DNA of 58,714 nt from Pseudomonadota bacterium (GTDB lineage: Bacteria; Pseudomonadota; Alphaproteobacteria; Kiloniellales; JACOMY01), in assembly GCA_029781795.1 (NCBI GenBank), contig JAKOWB010000284.1, forward strand, positions 1 to 58,714. Direction: 5' to 3'. Below the pieces are notes generated by a model. That model saw only the letters and a program-made list of their open reading frames with translations. It had not been told where the DNA came from and did no database searches. Below, piece by piece: positions 25,550 through 32,643 of this stretch (position 1 is its first letter; each line of letters starts with the position of its first letter). The translations under genes and the position numbers were made by a program.

Positions 25550-26260
25550 CTACTTGTCGTCCAGCCAGGTGCCCGGCTTCTCGACCACGCCCGAGGCGTC
25601 CATGAAGGACTGCAGGCCGAGGAGGTCGTACATGGTGGCGCCGTCGGCCAGCTTCTTGCGGAAGCCGGCTTCCTTGTCGACGCGCGCCTGCGCGGCATCC
25701 ATCGCCGCCTCGAGGTAGCGCGGCGGCACCACCAGCACGCCGTCGTCGTCGCCCAGGATCAGGTCGCCGGGATTCACCGTGATGCCGGCCATGACCACCG
25801 GCACGTTGGCCGAGCCGGGGCCGCGCTTCTCGGGATGCGAGGCCGAGATGGCGGTGGAGAAGACCGGGAAGCCCAGCTCGCGGATCGGCCCGACGTCGCG
25901 TGCCGCGCCGTCGACCACGGCGCCGGCGATGCCCTTGATGCGGCAGAACACGGTGACCATTTCGCCCCACAGCGCGCCCTGGGCGCTGCCGCCGTTGGTG
26001 GCGACGATGATCTGCCCGGGCTTCGCCAGCTTGATGGCGGCATGCAGCATCAGGTTGTCGCCCGGGTAGTTGTAGCAGGTGACCGCCTGGCCACAGAGCT
26101 TGGCGCCGGGGAAGATCGGCCGCATCGCGGGCGCCATCAGGCCGGCGCGGCCGGCGACGGCGCCCAGGCCCTCGTGCAGGTCGGCGACGGCGAAGCCCTT
26201 GGCGCGCTCCAGCAGCGCCGGAGCGATGGGGGGAATCTCGCGGTAGATCACGGGCTTCAT
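25550..26260 (-). CDS. RraA family protein (aldolase/decarboxylase type)
   Basis: 236 residues, paralogous to the protein at 12298; both share LHEGLGAV/LHEALGAV, YNYPGDNLM, SAIxASHPEKRGPGxxNVPVV and the VNPGDxIxGDxDGVLVxP block. The active-site pattern is GAVVDGAARDVGPIRELGFPVFS, a better match to the canonical G-x-x-x-D-G-x-x-R-D than its relative. It probably cleaves a 4-hydroxy-2-oxoacid or decarboxylates oxaloacetate. GGAGGAA lies seven bases before the ATG. It is transcribed towards the RibBX-like gene, with six bases between the stops. Confidence 0.88.
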   Translation of the reverse strand: MKPVIYREIPPIAPALLERAKGFAVADLHEGLGAVAGRAGLMAPAMRPIFPGAKLCGQAVTCYNYPGDNLMLHAAIKLAKPGQIIVATNGGSAQGALWGEMVTVFCRIKGIAGAVVDGAARDVGPIRELGFPVFSTAISASHPEKRGPGSANVPVVMAGITVNPGDLILGDDDGVLVVPPRYLEAAMDAAQARVDKEAGFRKKLADGATMYDLLGLQSFMDASGVVEKPGTWLDDK

Positions 26261-26285
26261 GGCACTTCCTCCAGGGCGGTTGCTC

Positions 26286-26306
26286 TAGTACACATCTGAA
26301 ATACTA
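26286..26306. promoter_or_regulatory. Inverted repeat in the divergent RraA/aldolase promoter
   Basis: TAGTA (26286-26290) and TACTA (26302-26306) are separated by 11 bases, between the RraA start at 26260 (minus) and the aldolase at 26397 (plus). The left end, CTAGTACAC, resembles CTAGTGGTACAC at 20045. A shared regulator is possible. Confidence 0.35.
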
Positions 26307-26396
26307 AACCGGCCGCGCGGACCGTGCTCCTGCATTTCCAGTGGGGCGCCCCGTGCCAGCCGCAAGTCAGTCTAGCAGGAAGGAAAGCGCACCCCC

Positions 26397-27182
26397 GTGA
26401 CCCTGACGGAAAACCTTACCCTGGCGCGCCTGCGCCGCGGCGATATGGCGCTCGGCCTCGGCATCCAGGCGCTGCGCGGCAGCGTGGTGCCGATGCTGGC
26501 GAAGACGGCCGGCTACGACTGGCTCTTCCTCGACATGGAGCATGGGTCCATGACGCTGGACCAGGCGAGCCAGATTGCCCTGGCGGCACTGATGGCCGGG
26601 GTCACGCCGATCGTGCGCGTCTGCGCCGACGCGCTGCACGAGGCGACGCGCGCGCTGGACAACGGCGCCCAGGGCATCGTCGTGCCGCATGTCGACACCG
26701 CGGCGCAGGCCGCCGCCATCGTGCAGGCGCTGCGCTATCCGCCGCAGGGCAGCCGCAGCTGGGGCGGCAGCTTCCCGCAGTACGGCCTGACGCCGGCGCC
26801 GGCGGCCGAGGCACAGGCGGCGCTGAACCGCGAGACCGCCATCATCGCCATGATCGAGACGCCGGAGGCCGTTGCGAACGTGGAATCCATCGCCGCGGTC
26901 GAGGGCCTCGACGTGCTGCTGATCGGCACGCAGGACCTGACCACCTGCATGGGCATCCCCGGGCAGCTCGGCCACGAGCGCGTGCGCGCGGCCTACGAGG
27001 CGGTCGCCGCCGCCTGCCGGAAGCACGGCCGTGTGCTGGGCATGGGTGGCATCTACGATCGCGAATGGGCCGCGACCTACATGAAGCTGGGCGCGCGCTT
27101 CGTCCTGGGCGGCGCCGACAGCGGGCTGCTGCTGGCGGCTGCCGGCGAGCGGGCGAGGTTCCTGCGCGGCCTCGCCGGCTGA
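26397..27182 (+). CDS. HpcH/HpaI-type class II aldolase
   Basis: 261 residues of the 2,4-dihydroxyhept-2-ene-1,7-dioate aldolase family, which cleaves hydroxy-keto acids to pyruvate plus an aldehyde. Signatures are DWLFLDMEHGSMTLDQ, VTPIVRVCADALHEATRALDNGAQGIVVPHV in parts, IAMIETPEAVANVESIAAVEGLD with the metal-binding Glu, and LIGTQDLTTCMGIPGQLGH. A GTG start at 26397 follows AGGAAGGAAAG at about ten bases. The gene is alone on its strand. Together with the divergent RraA it could give two successive pyruvate-yielding cleavages. Confidence 0.9.
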   Translation: MTLTENLTLARLRRGDMALGLGIQALRGSVVPMLAKTAGYDWLFLDMEHGSMTLDQASQIALAALMAGVTPIVRVCADALHEATRALDNGAQGIVVPHVDTAAQAAAIVQALRYPPQGSRSWGGSFPQYGLTPAPAAEAQAALNRETAIIAMIETPEAVANVESIAAVEGLDVLLIGTQDLTTCMGIPGQLGHERVRAAYEAVAAACRKHGRVLGMGGIYDREWAATYMKLGARFVLGGADSGLLLAAAGERARFLRGLAG

Positions 27183-27189
27183 TCCGGCC

Positions 27190-28902
27190 TCACGGCGCCA
27201 GGCGCTGGTAGTCCGTGGTCATGGGCGGCAGGTCGTGGCCGAAGTCCAGGCTGGTGGTCAGGCTGCCGCCGACGCAGCTGTAGGCCTGCACCAGCGTGCC
27301 TTCGCCCGGGGTGCCGATGTCCTGCTCGGCCGTGTCGCCGGTGGGGAAGGTCATGGTCATGCTGCCGAGCAGGCCGCCGGAGTCCTGGCAGAGGTTGAGC
27401 CTGCCCTCCAGCGCCGACCAGCGGCCGGCCCCCTGGGCCAGACCCTGGCCCTCGGCGCGCGCCACGCCGTCGCGTTGCTGCAGCAGGATGGTGACCTGCT
27501 GGGTCAGGGGCAGCGCGAGGTAGCTGCCGTCGGGCCGCAGCACGAAGATCGCCTCGCTCTGCTCGACGCTGGGGATGGTAATCTCCGGTGGCAGGGTGCT
27601 GCGCAGCCACTCCACCGGGCCGCCGCCAACCTGTTGCCAGGTGCCCACCAGGCAGGAATCGATCTCGCGCGTGCCGGCGCAGGGCTCGCAGGTCGCCAGG
27701 CGCTCGACGTTCAGCACCAGCGGCCGGCGCCCGCCGGCCGGATTCAAGGCGACGAAGTCGTGCCAGTGGCGCTCGCCTTCGGGCACGGTGATTTCCTGCG
27801 GCAGGGCCTGCCACGCGCCGCCGGCACTGTCGCGCTCGGCGAACTGCACCTGCGGCGACTCGCTGGCGATCCGCCAGCGCCCGCAGGCAAGGTCCAGGGT
27901 GCCGCGCAGCAGCTGGAAGGGCGCGGCGACGAAGCGCACACGCTGCGGCGCGTCGATCGCCGTGACCTCGCCCGGCTGCGGCGACAGCCCGAGCGGGGTG
28001 CCGTGCGGATGGTGGATCTCGGAATCGCGATAGTCCTCGGCGAAGCGCAGCCACTCCTCCGCCGGCAGTGCCGCCGCCATCGCCGCCCACTGCGCCCCGG
28101 CCGCCGGCGAGGGCGCCATGGCGTGCAGGAAGGGGAGCACGGACGCCGGTCCCTGGGCCTCTCCCAGCCAAAGGAAGAACATCGCCGCGCCATAGGCCAT
28201 GTCGTTCAGCGAACGCGCGGGCGAGTCGGCGTCGAATACGGCGGCGCGCTCCGGCAGCAGGCCGGCGTCGGGCAGGGCGAGCGCCGTGAACCACTCGGCC
28301 GCGCCCTCGATCCACCAGTCGCCGCCTCCACCGGTGCCGGCCGCTCCGCTGCCCATCTGCGCCGGATCGAGCGTGGCGTCCTGCAGGCAGTGGAAGATCT
28401 CGTGCACGATGCTGGTGGCGGCATAGGCGCTGCTGGCACCGCTGCCCAGCAGATAGAAGACCACGACGCACTCGTCACCGGTGTCCAGCGCGGTCTGCGC
28501 CAGGATCTCGCCCTCGGGCGGGCCGTGGCCGTCGACGCCGACGCCGGGCGGCAGGTCGTCGGCCAGCAGCAGCGTCACGTCGTTCATGCGGAAGGGGCCG
28601 AGTTGCGGGAAGGCAGCGGCCGCGCCCTCCAGGCCGCGGCGCACCTCGGCCAGCAGGTCGCCGGTGAGCACCCAGCCGGCCTCTCTGTCGTGAACCACGC
28701 GGACCTGGCGCTCGCCCTCCGCCGTGGCCACCGGGACGCGCAGCGCTTCGACGCAGTCGTAGGGGATGGCTGCCAGGCGAGGATCGACCGCGGCCCGCCA
28801 ATCGGGAGCGCTGCAGTCGCCGAAGTCTGCCTGCGCATCGGACCCGGCCAGGAAAAAGCCGAGCAGGCAGCAGACCACTTCCTTCCGCACGAACCTGAAC
28901 AT
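27190..28902 (-). CDS. Putative secreted zinc metallopeptidase (HEXXH, gluzincin-like)
   Basis: 570 residues from the ATG at 28902, with AGGAG seven bases upstream; an upstream ATG at 28965 is less likely because the signal peptide (EVVCCLLGFFLAGSDAQA) would no longer be N-terminal. The segment TSIVHEIFHCLQD holds an HEXXH zinc motif at 167-171 and, 28 residues on, WWIEGAAEWF supplies Glu199, the gluzincin arrangement of third ligand. The C-terminal half has paired cysteines (CEPCAG, CLVGTW, LCQDSG, YSCVGG) and looks beta-rich. I do not recognise a named family. It ends a minus-strand operon after two ATP-grasp-like genes. Confidence 0.7.
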   Translation of the reverse strand: MFRFVRKEVVCCLLGFFLAGSDAQADFGDCSAPDWRAAVDPRLAAIPYDCVEALRVPVATAEGERQVRVVHDREAGWVLTGDLLAEVRRGLEGAAAAFPQLGPFRMNDVTLLLADDLPPGVGVDGHGPPEGEILAQTALDTGDECVVVFYLLGSGASSAYAATSIVHEIFHCLQDATLDPAQMGSGAAGTGGGGDWWIEGAAEWFTALALPDAGLLPERAAVFDADSPARSLNDMAYGAAMFFLWLGEAQGPASVLPFLHAMAPSPAAGAQWAAMAAALPAEEWLRFAEDYRDSEIHHPHGTPLGLSPQPGEVTAIDAPQRVRFVAAPFQLLRGTLDLACGRWRIASESPQVQFAERDSAGGAWQALPQEITVPEGERHWHDFVALNPAGGRRPLVLNVERLATCEPCAGTREIDSCLVGTWQQVGGGPVEWLRSTLPPEITIPSVEQSEAIFVLRPDGSYLALPLTQQVTILLQQRDGVARAEGQGLAQGAGRWSALEGRLNLCQDSGGLLGSMTMTFPTGDTAEQDIGTPGEGTLVQAYSCVGGSLTTSLDFGHDLPPMTTDYQRLAP

Positions 28903-28926
28903 CGGCCGATCTCCTGCAACCAGCTT

Positions 28927-28949
28927 GCCTGCGGGAGTCTCCCGCAGGC
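28927..28949 (-). terminator. Hairpin between ATP-grasp-like gene and metallopeptidase
   Basis: GCCTGCGGGA (28927-28936) and TCCCGCAGGC (28940-28949) form a 10-bp stem with a 3-base loop. No T-run follows on either strand. It sits in the 74-base gap before the metallopeptidase and may lower or time its expression relative to the upstream genes. Confidence 0.55.
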
Positions 28950-28976
28950 TTGCGAGTTGCCGCAAGACCGCCGAGC

Positions 28977-29822
28977 CTAGCGCAGGAAGCCCGGCAGGCC
29001 GCGCGCCATGGCCGCCATGCGCGGGTCGTCAGGCCCGCGCGGCGTCCAGGGCGTGCGGTTGGCGTCGAGCAGCCGCGGCCCCTCGGGCGTGACGACATAG
29101 TCGAACTTGCCATAGTCGAAGCCGAGCTCCGCGCGGCGCTGCCGGATCTCGGCGGGCACCTCGTCGTGCAGCGGGAGCTGCTTCACCATGCGCTGGTACT
29201 TCACCACCGGCTGGTCGGAGTAGTAGGTGAGCACGCGGCCGCGGTCGCCGAGGAACTGCCACTGGTTGATGGCGTAGAGCGCCCCCTCGCGCTGCGCCAT
29301 GAAACGCTCGACGACCAGGTCGGGGCTGCGCCAGACCCAGGCCGGCACGGCCGCCTTGTGGGGGAAGACGGGATAGTTGTCGCCATCGATCCGGCCGCGC
29401 CAGGCGCGCGGCAGGCGGCTGGCAAGGGCCTCGCGCCAGCGCGCCCCTCGTCCGCCGGCGACCAGCCGCAGGCGGCGCTCGGGGATGCCGCCATAGTTGC
29501 GGTCGGTCTTGACCATGACCGGCCCGTCATAGGCGTCGTCGCGGCCTACGAGGTCGCGGCTGATCCGCCGCTTCGACACGTCGGTGACGCTTCCGTTCAG
29601 GCAGACGGGGTAGCGGCGTGCCAGCGCCACATAGGGCGCGGGCACCACGGTCAGGTCGACGTGCAGGATGGCGAGGTCGGAGTCGGGCGGGTTCTCCAGC
29701 CCCTGCTGCACCAGCACCTCCCAGCCGGCAGGGCGCCAGAAATCCTCGGCCAGCCGCGCGATGCCCGCATTGGCGTCGAGCCCCTGGTGGGCATGGGTGA
29801 TGATGACAAGACGTCGCCGCAT
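28977..29822 (-). CDS. ATP-grasp-like protein, paralogue A
   Basis: 281 residues. The sequence GPVMVKTDRNYGG (residues 100-112, Lys105) resembles an ATP-grasp nucleotide-binding strand, and LGFDYGKFDYVV followed by GPRLLDANRTPW resembles the metal-binding D...D-x-N strands of ATP-grasp carboxylate-amine ligases. The N-terminus, VIITHAHQGLDANAG, looks like the pre-ATP-grasp domain. I cannot assign a substrate. It is closely related to the gene just upstream (29824-30672), one base apart, indicating a tandem duplication. A 74-base gap separates it from the metallopeptidase. Confidence 0.65.
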   Translation of the reverse strand: MRRRLVIITHAHQGLDANAGIARLAEDFWRPAGWEVLVQQGLENPPDSDLAILHVDLTVVPAPYVALARRYPVCLNGSVTDVSKRRISRDLVGRDDAYDGPVMVKTDRNYGGIPERRLRLVAGGRGARWREALASRLPRAWRGRIDGDNYPVFPHKAAVPAWVWRSPDLVVERFMAQREGALYAINQWQFLGDRGRVLTYYSDQPVVKYQRMVKQLPLHDEVPAEIRQRRAELGFDYGKFDYVVTPEGPRLLDANRTPWTPRGPDDPRMAAMARGLPGFLR

Positions 29823-29823
29823 C

Positions 29824-30672
29824 TCACCGGGTCAGGAAGGCCTCGAGTCCACGGGCCATCACTACCATGCGCGGGTCCTCGGGGGGCACGTCATTCCAGG
29901 GCGTCTTGTTGGCGTCGAGCAGGCGCGGTCCCTCGGGCGTGACGAGATAGTCGAACTTGCCGTAGTCGAAGCCCAGCTCGGCACGGCGGTTGCGGATCTC
30001 CGGCGGCACGTCGTTGTGCAGCGGCAGCGTGGCCACCTGATCGGCCCACTTCACGACCGGATTGGGCGCGAAGTAGGTCTTGACCATGCTGCCGCTGCCG
30101 AGGAAGTGCCATTGGTTCAAGGTGTAGAAGCCTTCGAAGCGCTGGCTGAGGAATCGCTCCACCACCAGGCCGCGATGACGCCAGACCCAGGCGGGCACGG
30201 CTGCCAGGCTGGAGCATGGCAGATAGCGATCCCCCGGCAGGCGGCCGCTCCAGCGCGGCGGCAGGCGCCGTTGCACGGCTTCGCGGAATCGCGCGGGCCA
30301 GCCGCCTTCGATCAGGGCCAGGCGACGTTCAGGCAGGCCTGAGTGATTGCGATCGGTCTTCACCATGACGGGGCCGTCGTAGGGATCGCCGCGCGCCAGC
30401 AGGTCCTGGCTCACCACGCGCTTGGAAATGCTGCGGACCCGCCCGTTGATGCAGACAGGATAGCGAGCGGCCAGTTCCAGGTAGGGTTCGGGCACCACCG
30501 TCAGGTCGACATGCAGGATCGCGATGTCGGCGGCCGGCGGATTCTTCAGGCCTTGCTGGACGATGACCTCCCACCCCTGCCGCTGCCAGATGCCGAAGGC
30601 GATGACGGCCAGCCCGTTGCCGGGATTCAGGCCCTGGTACTGGTGGGTGAGGATGACGACGCGGCGCCGCAT
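29824..30672 (-). CDS. ATP-grasp-like protein, paralogue B
   Basis: 282 residues, alignable end to end with the adjacent 281-residue protein. Both share MRRR-VVILTH, LAILHVDLTVVP / IAILHVDLTVVP, YDGPVMVKTDRN, VPAWVWR, LNQWHFLG / INQWQFLG, GFDYGKFDYLVTPEGPRLLDAN and the ending ARGL-FL. Differences cluster at residues 115-160 (the stretch after ERRL) and around the substrate-side loop, so the pair may have diverged in acceptor. It is the first gene of the three-gene minus operon. The 305-base region upstream is shared with a divergent oxygenase gene. Confidence 0.65.
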   Translation of the reverse strand: MRRRVVILTHQYQGLNPGNGLAVIAFGIWQRQGWEVIVQQGLKNPPAADIAILHVDLTVVPEPYLELAARYPVCINGRVRSISKRVVSQDLLARGDPYDGPVMVKTDRNHSGLPERRLALIEGGWPARFREAVQRRLPPRWSGRLPGDRYLPCSSLAAVPAWVWRHRGLVVERFLSQRFEGFYTLNQWHFLGSGSMVKTYFAPNPVVKWADQVATLPLHNDVPPEIRNRRAELGFDYGKFDYLVTPEGPRLLDANKTPWNDVPPEDPRMVVMARGLEAFLTR

Positions 30673-30977
30673 GAGCGATCAGACGCCACCGACTTCCGGT
30701 TCGGCCCCGCACGTTCCTCTCGACCCGAGGCGAGCGGCGACGTCGGTCGGAAATGCGGGCTGGAGAGACGTCGCATGCATCGCCGGATAATCGGTCGCGC
30801 GACTGCCGAAGCCAAGTGCCGTTCCGCAGGGTGTTTCGACGCCAAGCGATCCGCGCCGGCATCGGCCGCTTCCGGCCGGTCGGGGCACCGCCGAAAGAAC
30901 AACTGAATATGTTTTTATTTCAATAGGATAGGTTCTAGCATGAAGTTTGATCAAAATCCTACTCACTTGGGCACTCC
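30673..30977. promoter_or_regulatory. Divergent intergenic region with AT-rich promoter patch
   Basis: No gene is supported here. Bases 30905-30960 are strikingly AT-rich for this genome, and include TATGTTTTTATTTCAATAGG and the palindrome TTTGATCAAA (30946-30955), 23 bases before the oxygenase start. This looks like a promoter/operator for the plus-strand oxygenase and LysE genes. The rest (30673-30900) is G+C-rich with no feature seen. Confidence 0.45.
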
Positions 30978-31994
30978 ATGCCAGTTGCCAGCGATGCGAT
31001 TGCTCACCCCGCCGTTTCGCTGACGGCACTCGCCGCCGGTACGGCTGGCCCCGGTGCGGACGACCTGGCGGGCGCGCTGCAGTCGTCCGGCTACTGCTAC
31101 ATCGGCGACCTCGGGCCGCTCCTGCCGTCCTTGGACGCGGCCGTCTCCGCGGCGCGGGGCTTCTTCGCGCAGCCGGAGGAGGCCAAGCTGCGGGTCTGCG
31201 TCGGCCGCTCCGCGCGGCATTGCGGCTATGTGCCTTTCACCGAGAGCGGACTCTACGGCGATGAGACCGCGGGGCGCCGCTACGAGGCCTTCGACTTCGG
31301 GCTGGAGGACAAGCCGGACGAGGCCGCCGGTGGTATCGCCAGCCTGTTCCACGGCGCCAACCAGTGGCCGGAGCTGCCCGGCTTCCGCGAGGCCGTGTAC
31401 GGCTATTTTCTCGCCGTGCGGGCGGTCGCCCACAGCGTGACCGGCGCCTTGGCGCGCTGCCTGGGCGTGCCGACGGAGCGTCTGCACGCGCGCATGACCC
31501 GGGCGACCTCGCAACTGCGCCTGATCAACTATGCCGGGACGCCGCTGCCGCTCGATGCCAGCGACATGGGCAAGCACACCGACTACGAGTTCTTCACGCT
31601 GCTGCATCAGACGGCGGCGGGGCTGCAGGTGCTCGACCGGGGCGGGCGCTGGCGCGAGGTGCCGCCACGACCGGGAACGCTGGTGATGCTCGTCGGCAAT
31701 CTGCTGGAGGTCGCCTCCAACGGGCGGTTCCGCTCGACGCCGCACCGGGTGAAGAACAGCGCCTTTGATCGCCTGTCGATTCCCTTCTTCGCGGCTTTCG
31801 ACGCCGCCGCCGTGGTGGTGCCGCTGAATGCGCCGCGGTCTGCCTGGCGCTATCGTCCCGTGGTCGCGGGCGAGCACCTGCTGGAGCAGGTGACGCGCGA
31901 CTTCGCCTACCTGCGCCAGCGAATGGCGGAGGGGCGGCACGCCCTGCCGCGCGGGCTGCCGGAGGGCAATCCCTTCGACCCGCCGGACGCCTGA
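30978..31994 (+). CDS. Isopenicillin-N-synthase-family Fe(II)/2-oxoglutarate oxygenase
   Basis: 338 residues. The iron site is His200 and Asp202 in GKHTDYEFFTLLHQ and His256 in RSTPHRVKN, with the R-x-S pair in DRLSIPFF that binds 2-oxoglutarate. The N-terminal GYCYIGDLGPLLPSLDAAVSAARGFFAQPEEAK in parts matches the non-haem dioxygenase N domain. Family members include ethylene-forming enzyme, gibberellin-type oxidases and bacterial hydroxylases. The stop overlaps the LysE start (TGATG). The product may thus be an amino acid derivative that is exported, which is inference. Confidence 0.88.
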   Translation: MPVASDAIAHPAVSLTALAAGTAGPGADDLAGALQSSGYCYIGDLGPLLPSLDAAVSAARGFFAQPEEAKLRVCVGRSARHCGYVPFTESGLYGDETAGRRYEAFDFGLEDKPDEAAGGIASLFHGANQWPELPGFREAVYGYFLAVRAVAHSVTGALARCLGVPTERLHARMTRATSQLRLINYAGTPLPLDASDMGKHTDYEFFTLLHQTAAGLQVLDRGGRWREVPPRPGTLVMLVGNLLEVASNGRFRSTPHRVKNSAFDRLSIPFFAAFDAAAVVVPLNAPRSAWRYRPVVAGEHLLEQVTRDFAYLRQRMAEGRHALPRGLPEGNPFDPPDA

Positions 31995-32629
31995 TGCCGT
32001 CGCTCGACACCGTCCTCGCCGTGGTGCTGGCGGGACTGACGCTCAGCGCCTCGCCAGGCCCCTCGATGCTCTATGTGCTGTCACGCACGATCCAGCAGGG
32101 GCGGCGCGGGGGCATCGCCTCCTCGCTCGGCCTGGCGGCCGGTGGCATGCTGCTGGCGTTGCTGGCCGCCTATGGCCTCGCGGCCCTGGCCGCCCAGTCG
32201 CCGCTCGCCCTTCGGGCAATACGCCTGGGCGGCGCGGGCTACCTCTTCTGGCTCGGCGCGCTGGCCTTGCGGGCGGCCTGGCGACCGCCGCGCGCAGAGG
32301 CGCAACCGGCAGGGCCGAGCGCCACCGCCGGTCATGCCGGACCCTGGCGGCTCTTCTGGCAAGGCCTCCTGGTGGAACTCACCAATCCCAAGACCCTGCT
32401 GTTCTTCGTTGCCTTCATGACACCCTTCGCGGCGAGCCACACTTCGCTTGGCCTGCTGCTGCTGGGCAGCCTGATTCCGCTGACCGCCGTGCCGGCTGAC
32501 CTGCTCTGCATCTTCGCCGGTGCCTGGGCCGCGCAGAAGGCGCGCCGCCGGCCCTGGATCGCCAGGGCGAGCGACTGCGCCGCCGCCCTGGTCCTGCTGG
32601 GACTCGGCGTGGTCGTGCTGCTGCTGTGA
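31994..32629 (+). CDS. LysE/RhtB family amino-acid exporter
   Basis: 211 residues with about six hydrophobic segments. The N-terminal hallmark LAGLTLSASPGPSMLYVLSRTIQQGRRGG (in parts LTLSASPGPSMLYVLSR) and GLLVELTNPKTLLFFVAFM are diagnostic of LysE-type exporters, and a positively charged C-terminal linker (AQKARRRPWIARA) precedes the last helix. These proteins export amino acids or related solutes by proton exchange. It is translationally coupled to the oxygenase and ends 14 bases from the convergent aminotransferase. Confidence 0.9.
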   Translation: MPSLDTVLAVVLAGLTLSASPGPSMLYVLSRTIQQGRRGGIASSLGLAAGGMLLALLAAYGLAALAAQSPLALRAIRLGGAGYLFWLGALALRAAWRPPRAEAQPAGPSATAGHAGPWRLFWQGLLVELTNPKTLLFFVAFMTPFAASHTSLGLLLLGSLIPLTAVPADLLCIFAGAWAAQKARRRPWIARASDCAAALVLLGLGVVVLLL

Positions 32630-32643
32630 GCCCCGCCGGAGCG

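Noticed and set aside
30679-31029. Short minus-strand frame as a possible precursor peptide for the ATP-grasp pair
   Set aside because: It begins inside the oxygenase gene, lacks a ribosome site and shows no leader/core pattern.
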